Assembly: GCA_032027205.1 (NCBI GenBank)
Contig: JAVSMN010000001.1
Location: forward strand, 3,475,418-3,539,417
From: Zeimonas sp032027205
Lineage (GTDB): Bacteria; Pseudomonadota; Gammaproteobacteria; Burkholderiales; Burkholderiaceae_E
Direction of reading: 5' to 3'
DNA length: 64,000 nt
The position numbers and the translations under genes are program-made. The notes beneath the pieces are model-generated. The model was not told where the DNA came from. It saw only the letters and a program-made list of their open reading frames with translations, and made no database searches. Below are positions 26,589-35,458 of the stretch, piece after piece; position 1 is the first letter of the stretch, and each line of letters opens with the position of its first letter.

Positions 26589-27577
26589 CCGATCCCGGCG
26601 CACCGCGCGACAGCGCGCAAGCCCAGGCCATCGCTGATCCTGCGTGGCAGCGCGATACTCTCGAGCGCCTGCTCTTCGCCACGTTGCGCGAACAGCGCCG
26701 CGCGCGGCGCTGGTCGATCTTCTTTCGGCTGCTGACCTTCGCGTGGATCGTGCTCGCGCTGGTGCTGGCGAGCGGGTGGTTCGCGCGCGACGCGCGCCTG
26801 CCCGCGGGGAAGCACACGGCACTCGTCGAATTGCGCGGCGTCATCTCCGCCGAGGGCGACGCGTCGGCCGACGACATGATCGAGGCGCTGAAATCGGCCT
26901 TCGACGACCGGAACACCGCGGCCGTCGTGCTGCGGGTGAACAGCCCCGGCGGCAGTCCGGTGCAGGCCGGCATCATCCACGACGAGATCCGCCGCCTGCG
27001 CGGCGAACATCCGGGCACGCCGCTGTACGCGGTGGTCGAGGACATCTGCGCGTCGGGCGGCTACTACGTCGCGGCTGCCGCCGATCGCATCTACGTGGAC
27101 AAGGCGAGCCTGGTCGGTTCGATCGGCGTGCTGATCGAAGGCTTCGGCTTCACCGGCGCGATGGACAAGCTCGGCGTCGAGCGCAGGCTGCTGACGGCCG
27201 GCGAGAACAAGGGCTTCCTCGATCCGTTCTCGCCGCTTCCCGATGAGCAGCGCGAGCATGCGCAGCGCATGCTCGGCGAGATCCACCGTCAGTTCATCGA
27301 AGTGGTGCGCAAGGGGCGCGGCGAGCGATTGAAGGAAACGCCGGAGATGTTCAGCGGCCTCGTCTGGACCGGCGAGCGCAGCATCGAACTGGGGCTCGCC
27401 GATGCGACCGGCTCGCTCGAGTCGGTAGCGCGCGAGGTCGTGAACGCCGAGCGCGTGGTTGACTTCTCGCCGCGCCGGAACGTGCTCGATCGGATCACCC
27501 GCCGCCTCGGCACCGCCGCCGGCGAAGCGATGGCGCGGACGCTCGGCGCGGGCGGCGCGGCGTCGTGGCTTCGCTGA
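26585..27577 (+). CDS. sppA: S49-family signal peptide peptidase (SppA-like)
   Basis: The protein has 330 aa. A cytoplasmic N-terminus of about 38 residues is followed by one membrane helix (LLTFAWIVLALVLASGWF) and the S49 core: NSPGGSPVQAG, then CASGGYYVAAAADRIYVD with the Ser nucleophile in 'ASGGYY', and GSIGVLIEGFG. It is the half-length form that assembles as a ring in the inner membrane and breaks down signal peptides left after secretion. The final codon region merges into a 20-bp tandem repeat. Confidence 0.92.
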   Translation: MTDPGAPRDSAQAQAIADPAWQRDTLERLLFATLREQRRARRWSIFFRLLTFAWIVLALVLASGWFARDARLPAGKHTALVELRGVISAEGDASADDMIEALKSAFDDRNTAAVVLRVNSPGGSPVQAGIIHDEIRRLRGEHPGTPLYAVVEDICASGGYYVAAAADRIYVDKASLVGSIGVLIEGFGFTGAMDKLGVERRLLTAGENKGFLDPFSPLPDEQREHAQRMLGEIHRQFIEVVRKGRGERLKETPEMFSGLVWTGERSIELGLADATGSLESVAREVVNAERVVDFSPRRNVLDRITRRLGTAAGEAMARTLGAGGAASWLR

Positions 27578-27668
27578 ACGCTTCGGTGTTCTGCTGAACG
27601 CTTCAGCGCTGCGCTGACCGTTCCGGTGCTGCGCTGAGCGGTTCGGCGCTGCGCTGAAGCTTCGTGCG
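27573..27668. repeat. 20-bp tandem repeat after sppA
   Basis: Four full copies and one partial copy of a 20-bp unit, consensus GCTGAnCGnTTCGGCGCTGC, start at 27573, 27593, 27613, 27633 and 27653. The first unit contains the sppA stop codon, and each unit repeats the TGA. Copies differ at a few positions. The array fills the whole gap to the convergent methyltransferase gene. Confidence 0.85.
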
Positions 27669-27676
27669 CCGCTCGT

Positions 27677-28426
27677 TCACCGCTGCGCGGTCGATCCGCG
27701 GCGCGGCGGCACAGCCGGCCGCGCCAGTAGCCCGAACACCGTCGGCGCCTTCGGTGCTTCGCGTCTCGCACGCCGCCAGCCGGCCACCGTGTCGACGACG
27801 ATGCGCTCGGCCGCGGTGGTCAACTCGCTGGCGAGCATCAGCCGCGTGGTCGGCGCCAGCGCGAGCAGCGCCGATTCGAGCAGCGCGCGGTTGCGGTACG
27901 GCGTTTCGATGATCAACACCGTTTCATCCTCGCGCAGCGAGCGGCGCTCGAGTTCGCGCAGGCGACGAACGCGTGCCTCTGGCTGCGTCGGCACGTAGCC
28001 GGCGAACGAGAATCGCTGTCCGTTCATCCCCGAGGCCATCAACGCGAGCAGGATCGCGCTCGGACCGACCAGCGGGCGCACGGCTACGCCAGCCGCGTGC
28101 GCGGCTTCGACGAGCGCGGCGCCCGGGTCGGCGACCGCCGGCGCTCCAGCCTCGGAGAGCAGTCCGCCGTCGCGCCCGGCTACGATCGGCGCGAGCAGTT
28201 GCGGAATGCGCTCGCGCGGTGTGTGCTCGTCGAGTTCGACCAGTTCGAGCGACTGCAGCGGTGTCGCCGTGCCGACGGCCTTCAGGAAGGCGCGAGCGCT
28301 GCGCGCGTTCTCGACGACGAAGTAGTCGAGCCGTTCGATGCAGGCGAGCGTGGCCGCGGGCAGCACGTCGCGCGCCTGCTCGGCGGCGCCCAGCGACGTG
28401 GGAATCAGCCAGAGCGCGCCGCTCAT
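27677..28426 (-). CDS. SAM-dependent tetrapyrrole-type methyltransferase (RsmI relative)
   Basis: The protein has 249 aa. The start MSGALWLIPTSLGAA and the motifs SEAGAPAVADPGA and VRPLVGPSAILLALMASGMNGQRF-like segments place it in the tetrapyrrole methylase superfamily. It is closest to the short RsmI-like paralogues common in Burkholderiales, distinct from the main RsmI (16S rRNA C1402 2'-O-methylation). The substrate of this branch is unclear. The ATG at 28426 overlaps the maf stop (ATGA). Confidence 0.85.
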   Translation of the reverse strand: MSGALWLIPTSLGAAEQARDVLPAATLACIERLDYFVVENARSARAFLKAVGTATPLQSLELVELDEHTPRERIPQLLAPIVAGRDGGLLSEAGAPAVADPGAALVEAAHAAGVAVRPLVGPSAILLALMASGMNGQRFSFAGYVPTQPEARVRRLRELERRSLREDETVLIIETPYRNRALLESALLALAPTTRLMLASELTTAAERIVVDTVAGWRRARREAPKAPTVFGLLARPAVPPRRGSTAQR

Positions 28427-29055
28427 CGTCGCCCGGAGTCGGGAAGCGGCGACACGCCGGCATCGCGCAGCATCCGGCCGAGCGCGATCAGCGGCAGGCC
28501 GATCAGCGCGGTGGGGTCGTCGCCCTCGATTGCATCGAGCAGCACGATTCCCAGGCCCTCGGCCTTCGCCGAGCCGGCGACGTCGTAGGGCCGCTCGCGT
28601 TGCAGGTAGCACTCGATTTCGTCGTCATCCAACCGGCGGAACCGGACGCGCGTCTCGACGAGGGCGCGCGCGCGCCAGTCGTCGGACGCGCGCACGGTGG
28701 CCAGCGCCGTGTAGAAGTGCATCGTGCGTCCGGATGCGGCGCGAAGCTGCTCGCGTGCCGAAGCATGGTCGCCCGGCTTGCCGATCGCGTGCACGCCGTC
28801 GATCGTCGCCGCCTGGTCGGAGCCGATGACGAGCGCATCGGGGTGCTGCGCGGCTACGGCGAGTGCCTTTTCCAGCGCGAGCCGCTGCGCGGTCTCGGCC
28901 GGTGTTTCGCCGGCACGCGGCGTCTCGTCGACGCCCGGCGACTGCACGTCGAATTTCGAGGTCAGTCGGGCGAGCAGCTCGCGCCGATAGGGCGAGGTGG
29001 AGGCGAGGATCAGCGGGGCGGTCGGATGCGTCACGAGCGGGGCCGCGGCAGGCAC
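28423..29055 (-). CDS. Maf-family nucleotide pyrophosphatase, YceF type
   Basis: This 210-aa protein has the opening LILASTSPYRRELLARL, then VDETPRAGETP and VIGSDQAATIDG. The 'STSPYRRELL' form points to the YceF branch (7-methyl-GTP pyrophosphatase) as opposed to YhdE, which has 'SGSPRR'. The enzyme is cytoplasmic and removes a modified nucleotide. It is divergent from yceD-rpmF, the normal order being maf-yceD-rpmF-plsX. The promoter for those genes must lie in or next to the start of maf. Confidence 0.9.
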   Translation of the reverse strand: MPAAAPLVTHPTAPLILASTSPYRRELLARLTSKFDVQSPGVDETPRAGETPAETAQRLALEKALAVAAQHPDALVIGSDQAATIDGVHAIGKPGDHASAREQLRAASGRTMHFYTALATVRASDDWRARALVETRVRFRRLDDDEIECYLQRERPYDVAGSAKAEGLGIVLLDAIEGDDPTALIGLPLIALGRMLRDAGVSPLPDSGRR

Positions 29056-29071
29056 GGGAGAGGGCAGTCGC

Positions 29072-29077
29072 TATGAT
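29072..29077 (+). promoter_or_regulatory. Candidate -10 box for yceD-rpmF-plsX
   Basis: TATGAT lies 11 nt before the chosen yceD start and 17 nt beyond the maf start on the other strand. No clear -35 is seen at 17 bp, so this is a weak call. Confidence 0.3.
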
Positions 29078-29087
29078 AAGGACGCCG

Positions 29088-29627
29088 ATGAAGAACACGA
29101 TCGATACCGCGCGCCTGGCGCGCACCGACCAGACGCTCGACGGCGTGCTCCCGGTCGAACGACTGCCGCGACTCGCGTCGCTGCTCGCGACGCCCGAAGG
29201 CAGCATCGACTGGCACGCCCGCGGCTGGCGTAGCGCTCGTCCCGAAGGAGGGCACGATGATTTCCTCGAGCTGTCGTTCTCGGGCTCGGTGCAGCCGGCT
29301 TGCATCCGCTGCCTCGATCCGGTGACGGTCGAGATCGGCGACACGCGGCGCTACCGTCTCGTGGACAGCGAGGCCGAGGCCGATCGGCTCGATCCCGAGG
29401 ACGAGGAGTACGACGTCCTCGTCGGCGGCTCGCGTTTCGACCTCGACGCGCTGATCGAGGACGAGGCGATCCTCGCGTTGCCGCCGATGCCGCGGCACGA
29501 CGCCTGCGAGCCGGGCACCCTGCGCGACGAGGAAACGCCAACCGCCGAGGAGCCGGAGAAGCCGTTTGCTGCGCTGCAACGGTTACGCCGCAACGGGCCG
29601 CCGGGGGGCGGCGAAACTCCGCATTGA
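29088..29627 (+). CDS. yceD: YceD / DUF177 family protein
   Basis: This 179-aa protein has the DUF177 core with SGSVQPACIRCLDPV (the C-x-x-C pair) and the acidic stretch DPEDEEYDVLVGG, ending in the usual LRRNGPPGGGE-like tail near RLRRN. It is linked to 23S rRNA maturation and is almost always found before rpmF. The ATG at 29088 has AAGG six bases upstream; an ATG at 29073 is less likely. The rpmF gene follows after 37 nt. Confidence 0.88.
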   Translation: MKNTIDTARLARTDQTLDGVLPVERLPRLASLLATPEGSIDWHARGWRSARPEGGHDDFLELSFSGSVQPACIRCLDPVTVEIGDTRRYRLVDSEAEADRLDPEDEEYDVLVGGSRFDLDALIEDEAILALPPMPRHDACEPGTLRDEETPTAEEPEKPFAALQRLRRNGPPGGGETPH

Positions 29628-29664
29628 GCAGGTATAATCGTCGATTGACCTCCGAGGCTAGAAC

Positions 29665-29847
29665 ATGGCTGTCCAGCAGAACAAGAAGTCGCCCGCGCGA
29701 CGCGGGACGCACCGCTCGCACGACTTCCTCCAGAACCCGCCGCTCGCCGTCGAATCCACCACCGGGGAAGTGCACCGCCGGCACCACGTGAGCCCCACCG
29801 GGTTCTATCGGGGCCGCAAGGTGCTGCGCACGAAGTCCGACGAGTAA
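29665..29847 (+). CDS. rpmF: 50S ribosomal protein L32
   Basis: This 60-aa basic protein starts MAVQQNKKSPARRGTHRSHD and ends near GRKVLRTKSDE, a full-length L32. It lacks the four zinc-binding Cys of the C+ form, as is usual in proteobacteria. The order yceD-rpmF-plsX-fabH is conserved and couples ribosome and lipid synthesis. Confidence 0.97.
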   Translation: MAVQQNKKSPARRGTHRSHDFLQNPPLAVESTTGEVHRRHHVSPTGFYRGRKVLRTKSDE

Positions 29848-29920
29848 GCGGACGCCGCGCATCCTGAGTGAAACAGCACTGGCCTTCGTCGCGACGCTGC
29901 ACCTCGTCTGAACAGGCCAC

Positions 29921-31024
29921 GTGACAGTACGCATCGCCATCGACTGCATGGGCGGTGACCACGGCCCGTCGGTCACCGTGCCGGCCGCGCTGCATTTCCT
30001 CGCGTCGGTGCCCGACGTGCGGTTGCTGCTCGTCGGCCGTTCCGATGTGCTCGAGCCGGCGCTGGCCGCGGCACGAGCAAAGCTGCGCAGCGACGCGCCC
30101 AGCGGCGAGCGCATCGAGTTGCGCCACGCGAGCGAAGTCGTCGAGATGGACGAACCGCCGGCCAGCGCGATGCGCGGCAAGCGCGACTCGTCGATGCGGG
30201 TGGCGATCGACCTCGTCAAGAACGGCCAGGCCGACGCCTGCGTGAGCGCCGGCAACACCGGCGCCCTGATGGCGATCTCGCGCTTCGTGCTCAAGATGCT
30301 CGAAGGCATCGACCGGCCCGCGATCGCGTCGCAGATGCCGAACCAGCAGGGCGGCACGACGACGATGCTCGATCTCGGCGCCAACGTCGATTGCGAGCCC
30401 GAGCACCTGCTGCAGTTCGCGATCATGGGTTCGGCGCTGGTCACCGCGCTCGACGGACGCGAGCAGCCGAGCGTGGGGCTGCTGAACATCGGCGAAGAGA
30501 CGATCAAGGGCAACGACGCGGTGAAGGTCGCTGCCGAACTGCTGCGCGCCAGCCCGTTGAATTTCTACGGCAACGTAGAGGGCAACGACATCTATGAAGG
30601 CACCACCGACGTCGTCGTCTGCGACGGCTTCGTTGGCAACGTCGCACTGAAGACCTCCGAAGGCGTCGCCCGCATGCTGAGCGGCTACATCCGCGAGGAA
30701 TACCGCCGGCACGTGTTCACGCGGCTGATGGCGCTGCTGTCGTTCCCGGTGCTGCGCCGCTTTCGCCAGCGCCTCGATCCGCGCCGCTACAACGGCGCGG
30801 CGCTCGTCGGCCTGCGCGGCGTCGTCATCAAGAGCCACGGCTCGGCCGATGCCTACGCCTTCGAGTTCGCGTTGCGCCGCGCGTACGATGCGGTGCGCAA
30901 CGGCTTGCTGCAGGGCATCGCCGAACGCCTGCCGAAGGTCTCGAAGGCGAGTGTCGCGGCGCCGTCGCCCGGCGGCGCGGTCGATGCGGCCGGCGCATCC
31001 GTGAATCAACCTACCGCTCCATGA
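29921..31024 (+). CDS. plsX: Phosphate acyltransferase PlsX
   Basis: This 367-aa enzyme moves an acyl chain from acyl-ACP to phosphate, giving acyl-phosphate for phospholipid synthesis. Visible family parts are IDCMGGDHGPSVTVPAAL at the N-terminus, SAGNTGALMA, and TTDVVVCDGFVGNVALKTSEG. The start is GTG at 29921. The C-terminal 20 residues (Ala/Pro-rich) extend past the usual end. The stop overlaps fabH (ATGA at 31021). Confidence 0.95.
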   Translation: MTVRIAIDCMGGDHGPSVTVPAALHFLASVPDVRLLLVGRSDVLEPALAAARAKLRSDAPSGERIELRHASEVVEMDEPPASAMRGKRDSSMRVAIDLVKNGQADACVSAGNTGALMAISRFVLKMLEGIDRPAIASQMPNQQGGTTTMLDLGANVDCEPEHLLQFAIMGSALVTALDGREQPSVGLLNIGEETIKGNDAVKVAAELLRASPLNFYGNVEGNDIYEGTTDVVVCDGFVGNVALKTSEGVARMLSGYIREEYRRHVFTRLMALLSFPVLRRFRQRLDPRRYNGAALVGLRGVVIKSHGSADAYAFEFALRRAYDAVRNGLLQGIAERLPKVSKASVAAPSPGGAVDAAGASVNQPTAP

Positions 31025-32001
31025 CGTACCGTTATTCGCGCATCGTCGGCACGGGAAGCGTCCTTCCCCCGCGCATCGTCACCAACCAGCAGCTGGTTGC
31101 CGACCTCGGCTCCCGCGGCATCGAGACCTCCGACGAGTGGATCGTCGAGCGCACGGGAATTCGCCAGCGACACATCGCCGACGAAGGAGTGACGTCGAGC
31201 CGCCTCGCAACCGAGGCCGGACGCCGTGCGATCGCCGCGGCGGGTCTCGGGCCGGCCGACATCGACCTGATCATCGTCGCCACGTCGACGCCCGATTTCG
31301 TGTTTCCGAGCACGGCGTGCCTGGTGCAGAAGGAGCTCGGTGCGCCGGGCGGCGCTGCGTTCGACGTGCAGGCGGTGTGCACCGGCTTCGTCTACGCGTT
31401 CGCGGTCGCCGACTCGATGATCCGCAGCGGCCTCGCGCACCGGGCGCTCGTCGTCGGCGCCGAAGTGTTCTCGCGCATCCTCGACTGGAACGATCGCGGC
31501 ACCTGCGTGCTGTTCGGCGACGGCGCGGGCGCAGTCGTGCTGGCCGGCTCGAACGAGCCGGGGCTGCTGGCGGCGAAACTGCACGCCGACGGGCGCCACG
31601 AATCGATCCTGCGCACCGCCGGCAACGTCTGCCATGGCGAGGTCACCGGCCACCCGTACCTGACGATGGACGGGCAGGCGGTGTTCAAGCTCGCCGTGTC
31701 GGTGCTCGATTCCGTCGCTCGCGAAACGCTCGCCGAAGCCGACTTGCCGATCGAGGCGGTCGACTGGATGATTCCGCACCAGGCGAACGTGCGCATCCTC
31801 AACGCCACCGCGCGGCGCCTGCGAATTCCGATGTCCCGCGTCGTCGTCACCGTCGATTCGCACGCCAACACGTCGGCCGCGTCGATTCCGCTCGCGCTCG
31901 ACCAGGCCGTGCGCGACGGGCGCATCCGGGCCGGCCAGAACGTGTTGATGGAAGGGGTCGGCGGCGGCTTCACCTGGGGCGCCGTGCTCGTGCGCTTCTG
32001 A
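31021..32001 (+). CDS. fabH: 3-oxoacyl-ACP synthase III
   Basis: This 326-aa enzyme starts each fatty acid by joining acetyl-CoA to malonyl-ACP. The nucleophile is Cys120 (QAVCTGFVYAF), with the His in IPHQANVRI and the Asn in SHANTSAASIPLAL completing the triad. Length is as in E. coli (317) plus a few residues. It overlaps plsX and is followed after 29 nt by fabD. Confidence 0.96.
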   Translation: MTYRYSRIVGTGSVLPPRIVTNQQLVADLGSRGIETSDEWIVERTGIRQRHIADEGVTSSRLATEAGRRAIAAAGLGPADIDLIIVATSTPDFVFPSTACLVQKELGAPGGAAFDVQAVCTGFVYAFAVADSMIRSGLAHRALVVGAEVFSRILDWNDRGTCVLFGDGAGAVVLAGSNEPGLLAAKLHADGRHESILRTAGNVCHGEVTGHPYLTMDGQAVFKLAVSVLDSVARETLAEADLPIEAVDWMIPHQANVRILNATARRLRIPMSRVVVTVDSHANTSAASIPLALDQAVRDGRIRAGQNVLMEGVGGGFTWGAVLVRF

Positions 32002-32030
32002 GCCGCGATATCCACACGGAAGTCTTTTTG

Positions 32031-32981
32031 ATGACGGTCGCATACGTATTTCCCGGTCAGGGCTCGCAGTCGGTCGGCATGCTCGCCGGCTTCGGCGGTT
32101 CGCCGCGGGCGCGGGCGCTGCTCGAGCGCGCCGACGACGCGCTCGGCGAGAAGCTGTCGGCGCTCATCGCCGAAGGGCCCTCCGAGGCGCTGTCGCTCAC
32201 CGTGAACACGCAACCGGCGATGCTCGTTGCCGGCTACGTCTGCTGGAGTGAATGGCGCGAAGCCGGAGGAGCGCTCCCCGTCGCGCTCGCCGGTCACAGC
32301 CTGGGCGAATACACCGCGCTCGCCGTGGCCGAAGCGATCGGCTTCGAGGACGCGGTGCGCCTGGTGCGCCTGCGCGCGAAGGCGATGCAGGAGGCGGTAC
32401 CGGTGGGCGAGGGCTCGATGGCGGCCATCCTCGGCCTCGACGACGAAGGCGTGCGCCGTGCCTGCGAGCAGGCGCGCGAGGAGGCGCCCGGCGAGGTCGT
32501 CGCGCCGGCGAACTGGAATGCCCCGTCGCAGGTGGTCATCGCCGGTCATCGGGCGGCCGTCGAGCGCGCCTGCGAGCGGGCCAAGGCGCTCGGCGCCAAG
32601 CGCGCGATGCTGCTGCCGGTATCGGCACCGTTTCATTCCGCGTTGCTGCGTCCGGCCGGCGAGCGGCTTGCGCTGGCGCTCGCGGACATCGAAATCCGCG
32701 CGCCGCGATGGCCGGTGGTCAACGACGTCGACGTGGCGATCGAGACGGAGCCGGCGCGCATCCGCGACGCGCTGGTGCGCCAGGCGTCGGCCCCGGTGCG
32801 CTGGGTCGAGGTGGTGCAGCGGCTGAAGGCGATGGGAGCGACGCGTGTCGTCGAGTTCGGTCCCGGCAAGGTGCTCGCCGGCCTCGTCTCGCGCATCGAC
32901 CGCTCGCTCGACGCCTCCTGCGTCCACGATCCCGCGTCGCTCGAGGCGGCGCTCGCGGCCGGCTCCGGAGAAAGACAATGA
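32031..32981 (+). CDS. fabD: Malonyl-CoA:ACP transacylase
   Basis: This 316-aa enzyme loads malonyl groups on acyl carrier protein. Motifs are FPGQGSQSVGM, GHSLGEYTAL with nucleophile Ser90, and the His in SAPFHSALL. The ATG at 32031 was chosen because the family starts at 'VFPGQGSQ'; the open frame runs far upstream but is a shadow of fabH. The stop overlaps fabG (ATGA at 32978). Confidence 0.96.
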   Translation: MTVAYVFPGQGSQSVGMLAGFGGSPRARALLERADDALGEKLSALIAEGPSEALSLTVNTQPAMLVAGYVCWSEWREAGGALPVALAGHSLGEYTALAVAEAIGFEDAVRLVRLRAKAMQEAVPVGEGSMAAILGLDDEGVRRACEQAREEAPGEVVAPANWNAPSQVVIAGHRAAVERACERAKALGAKRAMLLPVSAPFHSALLRPAGERLALALADIEIRAPRWPVVNDVDVAIETEPARIRDALVRQASAPVRWVEVVQRLKAMGATRVVEFGPGKVLAGLVSRIDRSLDASCVHDPASLEAALAAGSGERQ

Positions 32982-33721
32982 AGCTCGCCAACCAGGTAGC
33001 GCTCGTCACCGGCGCCTCGCGCGGCATCGGCCGTGCGATCGCGCTCGAGCTGGCCCGCCAGGGCGCCCACGTCGTCGGCACGGCCACCACGACGGCCGGC
33101 GCGCAGGCGATCTCGAACGCCTTCGAGCAGGCGAGCCTGTCCGGACGCGGGCAGGCGCTCGACGTCACCGATGCGGCGGCCTGCGAGTCGCTGGTCGAAT
33201 CATTGATCGGCGACGGGCGCGCGCCGGCGATCCTGGTGAACAACGCCGGCATCACGCGCGACAACCTGGCGCTGCGGATGAAGGACGACGAGTGGGGCGC
33301 GGTGATCGCCACCAACCTCGACGCCGTCTTCCGCCTCACGCGCCTGGTGTTGCGGCCGATGACGAAGGCGCGCTACGGGCGCATCGTGAACATCGGCTCG
33401 GTGGTCGGATCGAGCGGCAATGCCGGACAGGCGAACTATGCCGCTGCGAAGGCCGGCGTCGCCGGCATGGGGCGGGCGCTCGCGCGCGAGCTGGCCAGTC
33501 GCAACATCACCGTCAACTGCGTCGCGCCGGGTTTCGTCGACACCGACATGACGCGCGCGCTGAGCGAGGCGCAAACGGCAGCGCTCGTGCAACAGATCCC
33601 GGCTGGCCGCTTCGGCCAGCCCGACGACATCGCCGCGGCGGTCGCGTTTCTCGCGTCTCCGCAGGCGGCGTACATCACCGGCGTCACGCTGCACGTGAAC
33701 GGCGGCATGTACATGGAATGA
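32978..33721 (+). CDS. fabG: 3-oxoacyl-ACP reductase
   Basis: This 247-aa NADPH-dependent short-chain dehydrogenase has cofactor motif TGASRGIGRAI, the NNAG motif (LVNNAGITRDN) and the catalytic Ser/Tyr/Lys set in IGSVVGSSGNAGQANYAAAKAG. The end (ITGVTLHVNGGMYM) is typical of FabG. It starts at the ATG that overlaps the fabD stop. A 141-nt gap to acpP holds a promoter candidate. Confidence 0.96.
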   Translation: MKLANQVALVTGASRGIGRAIALELARQGAHVVGTATTTAGAQAISNAFEQASLSGRGQALDVTDAAACESLVESLIGDGRAPAILVNNAGITRDNLALRMKDDEWGAVIATNLDAVFRLTRLVLRPMTKARYGRIVNIGSVVGSSGNAGQANYAAAKAGVAGMGRALARELASRNITVNCVAPGFVDTDMTRALSEAQTAALVQQIPAGRFGQPDDIAAAVAFLASPQAAYITGVTLHVNGGMYME

Positions 33722-33789
33722 CGCGCGGCATCGAGCCGCGCCTCGGCCATTCGGTCGAGCGATGCGCCCCGATGCACGCAGCGAAGTGC

Positions 33790-33797
33790 TATACAAT
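33790..33797 (+). promoter_or_regulatory. Candidate -10 region for acpP
   Basis: The sequence TATACAAT, unusual in this GC-rich stretch, lies 66 nt before the acpP start. The highly expressed acpP gene often has its own promoter. No clear -35 at the right distance is seen. Confidence 0.4.
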
Positions 33798-33862
33798 CCG
33801 CCGCGCCCGTTTCCCGTTCGAACGAAGGGCACGGCAATCCTGAGAGCGAGAGGGAACCACGA

Positions 33863-34102
33863 ATGGAAAACATCGAACAACGCGTGAAGAAGATCGTCGC
33901 CGAACAACTCGGCGTCAACGAAGCTGACATCAAGAACGAATCCTCGTTCGTCGACGATCTGGGCGCCGATTCGCTCGATACGGTCGAGCTGGTGATGGCG
34001 CTCGAGGACGAGTTCGAGACCGAGATTCCCGACGAGGAAGCCGAGAAGATCACCACGGTGCAGCAGGCGATCGACTACGTGAAGGCCAACTCGAAGGCCT
34101 GA
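33863..34102 (+). CDS. acpP: Acyl carrier protein
   Basis: This 79-aa acidic protein has Ser37 in DLGADSLDTVEL, the attachment site for 4'-phosphopantetheine, which is added by AcpS (encoded at 44160). It carries all intermediates of fatty acid synthesis. AGAGGGA lies about ten bases before the ATG. Confidence 0.98.
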   Translation: MENIEQRVKKIVAEQLGVNEADIKNESSFVDDLGADSLDTVELVMALEDEFETEIPDEEAEKITTVQQAIDYVKANSKA

Positions 34103-34198
34103 GCCAGACGCAGCCGCCGGGCGCACGCGGCACGCCGTGGTAATCGCCCGCGCGCGGTGCGGCCCGGCATCGTTTCACTGGACCAGCAGGAGCATCCG

Positions 34199-35434
34199 TT
34201 GAGTCGGCGACGAGTGGTGATCACCGGATTGGGCGTCGTCAGCCCGGTCGGCAACGACGTGGCCACCGCGTGGCGAAATCTGCTCGACGGACGTTCCGGC
34301 ATCCGGCGGATCACGCGCTTCGATGTTTCGTCGTATCCGACGCAGATCGCCGGCGAGGTGCGCGACTTCGACGTCACGCAGTACATGTCGGCGAAGGAAG
34401 CGCGGCACTTCGACACCTTCGTGCACTACGGCATCGCCGCCGGCGTGCAGGCGCTGCGCGACAGCGGCCTCGAGGTGAACGACTCGAACGCCGAGCGCAT
34501 TGGCGTGATCATCGGCTCGGGCATCGGCGGCCTGCCGCTCATCGAGCAGATGCGCGACGAGCTGAAGGAGCGCGGCGTACGACGCATCTCGCCGTTCTTC
34601 GTGCCGGGCTCGATCATCAACATCATCTCGGGCCAGATGTCGATCCTCGCCGGACTGAAGGGTCCGAACTACGCGATCGTCAGCGCCTGCACGACGGGCC
34701 TGCACTGCATCGGCGACGCTGCGCGGATGATCTCCTACGGCGATGCCGACGCCGTGCTCGCCGGTGGCGCCGAGGGCACGTTGTCGCCGCTCGGACTCGG
34801 CGGCTTCTGCGCAGCGCGCGCGCTGTCGACGCGCAACGACGAGCCCGAGGCGGCCAGCCGGCCGTGGGATCGCGAGCGCGACGGCTTCGTGCTCGGCGAA
34901 GGCGCCGGGGTGGTCATGCTCGAGGAGTTCGAGCAGGCGCGCGCGCGCGGCGCGCGCATCTATGCCGAACTCGCCGGCTTCGGCATGAGCGCCGACGCGC
35001 ATCACATCACTGCTCCGGAGATGGACGGCGCGCGCCGCTGCATGCTCAACGCGTTGCGCGACGCACACGTGACCCCCGACGAGGTCCACTACCTGAACGC
35101 GCACGGCACGTCCACGCCGCTGGGCGACCGTAACGAAACCGACGCGATCAAGGCCGCGCTCGGCGAAGACGCCGCGCGCAAGGTCGTCGTGAATTCGACG
35201 AAGTCGATGACCGGCCACCTCCTCGGCGGCGCGGGCGGCATCGAGACGGTGTTCACGGCGCTGGCGATCCATCACCAGGTGTCGCCGCCGACGATCAACC
35301 TCGAGAATCCCGACCCCGAGTGCGACCTCGACTATTGCGCCGAAGGGGCACGGCCGATGCGCATCGACGTCGCGATGAAGAACTCGTTCGGCTTCGGCGG
35401 AACGAACGGCACGCTCGTGCTGCGCAAGGTCTGA
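34199..35434 (+). CDS. fabF: 3-oxoacyl-ACP synthase II
   Basis: This 411-aa condensing enzyme elongates acyl-ACP. The nucleophile is Cys164 (IVSACTTGLHC), with the His residues in LNAHGTSTPLGD and KSMTGHLLGGAG. The start is TTG at 34199, supported by AGGAG at 34188-34192, six bases upstream, and by the family length of about 411; a GTG at 34157 would give an unusual leader. It completes the fab cluster. Confidence 0.95.
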   Translation: MSRRRVVITGLGVVSPVGNDVATAWRNLLDGRSGIRRITRFDVSSYPTQIAGEVRDFDVTQYMSAKEARHFDTFVHYGIAAGVQALRDSGLEVNDSNAERIGVIIGSGIGGLPLIEQMRDELKERGVRRISPFFVPGSIINIISGQMSILAGLKGPNYAIVSACTTGLHCIGDAARMISYGDADAVLAGGAEGTLSPLGLGGFCAARALSTRNDEPEAASRPWDRERDGFVLGEGAGVVMLEEFEQARARGARIYAELAGFGMSADAHHITAPEMDGARRCMLNALRDAHVTPDEVHYLNAHGTSTPLGDRNETDAIKAALGEDAARKVVVNSTKSMTGHLLGGAGGIETVFTALAIHHQVSPPTINLENPDPECDLDYCAEGARPMRIDVAMKNSFGFGGTNGTLVLRKV

Positions 35435-35458
35435 AGCCTCGACTCGCGGAGCGCGACG

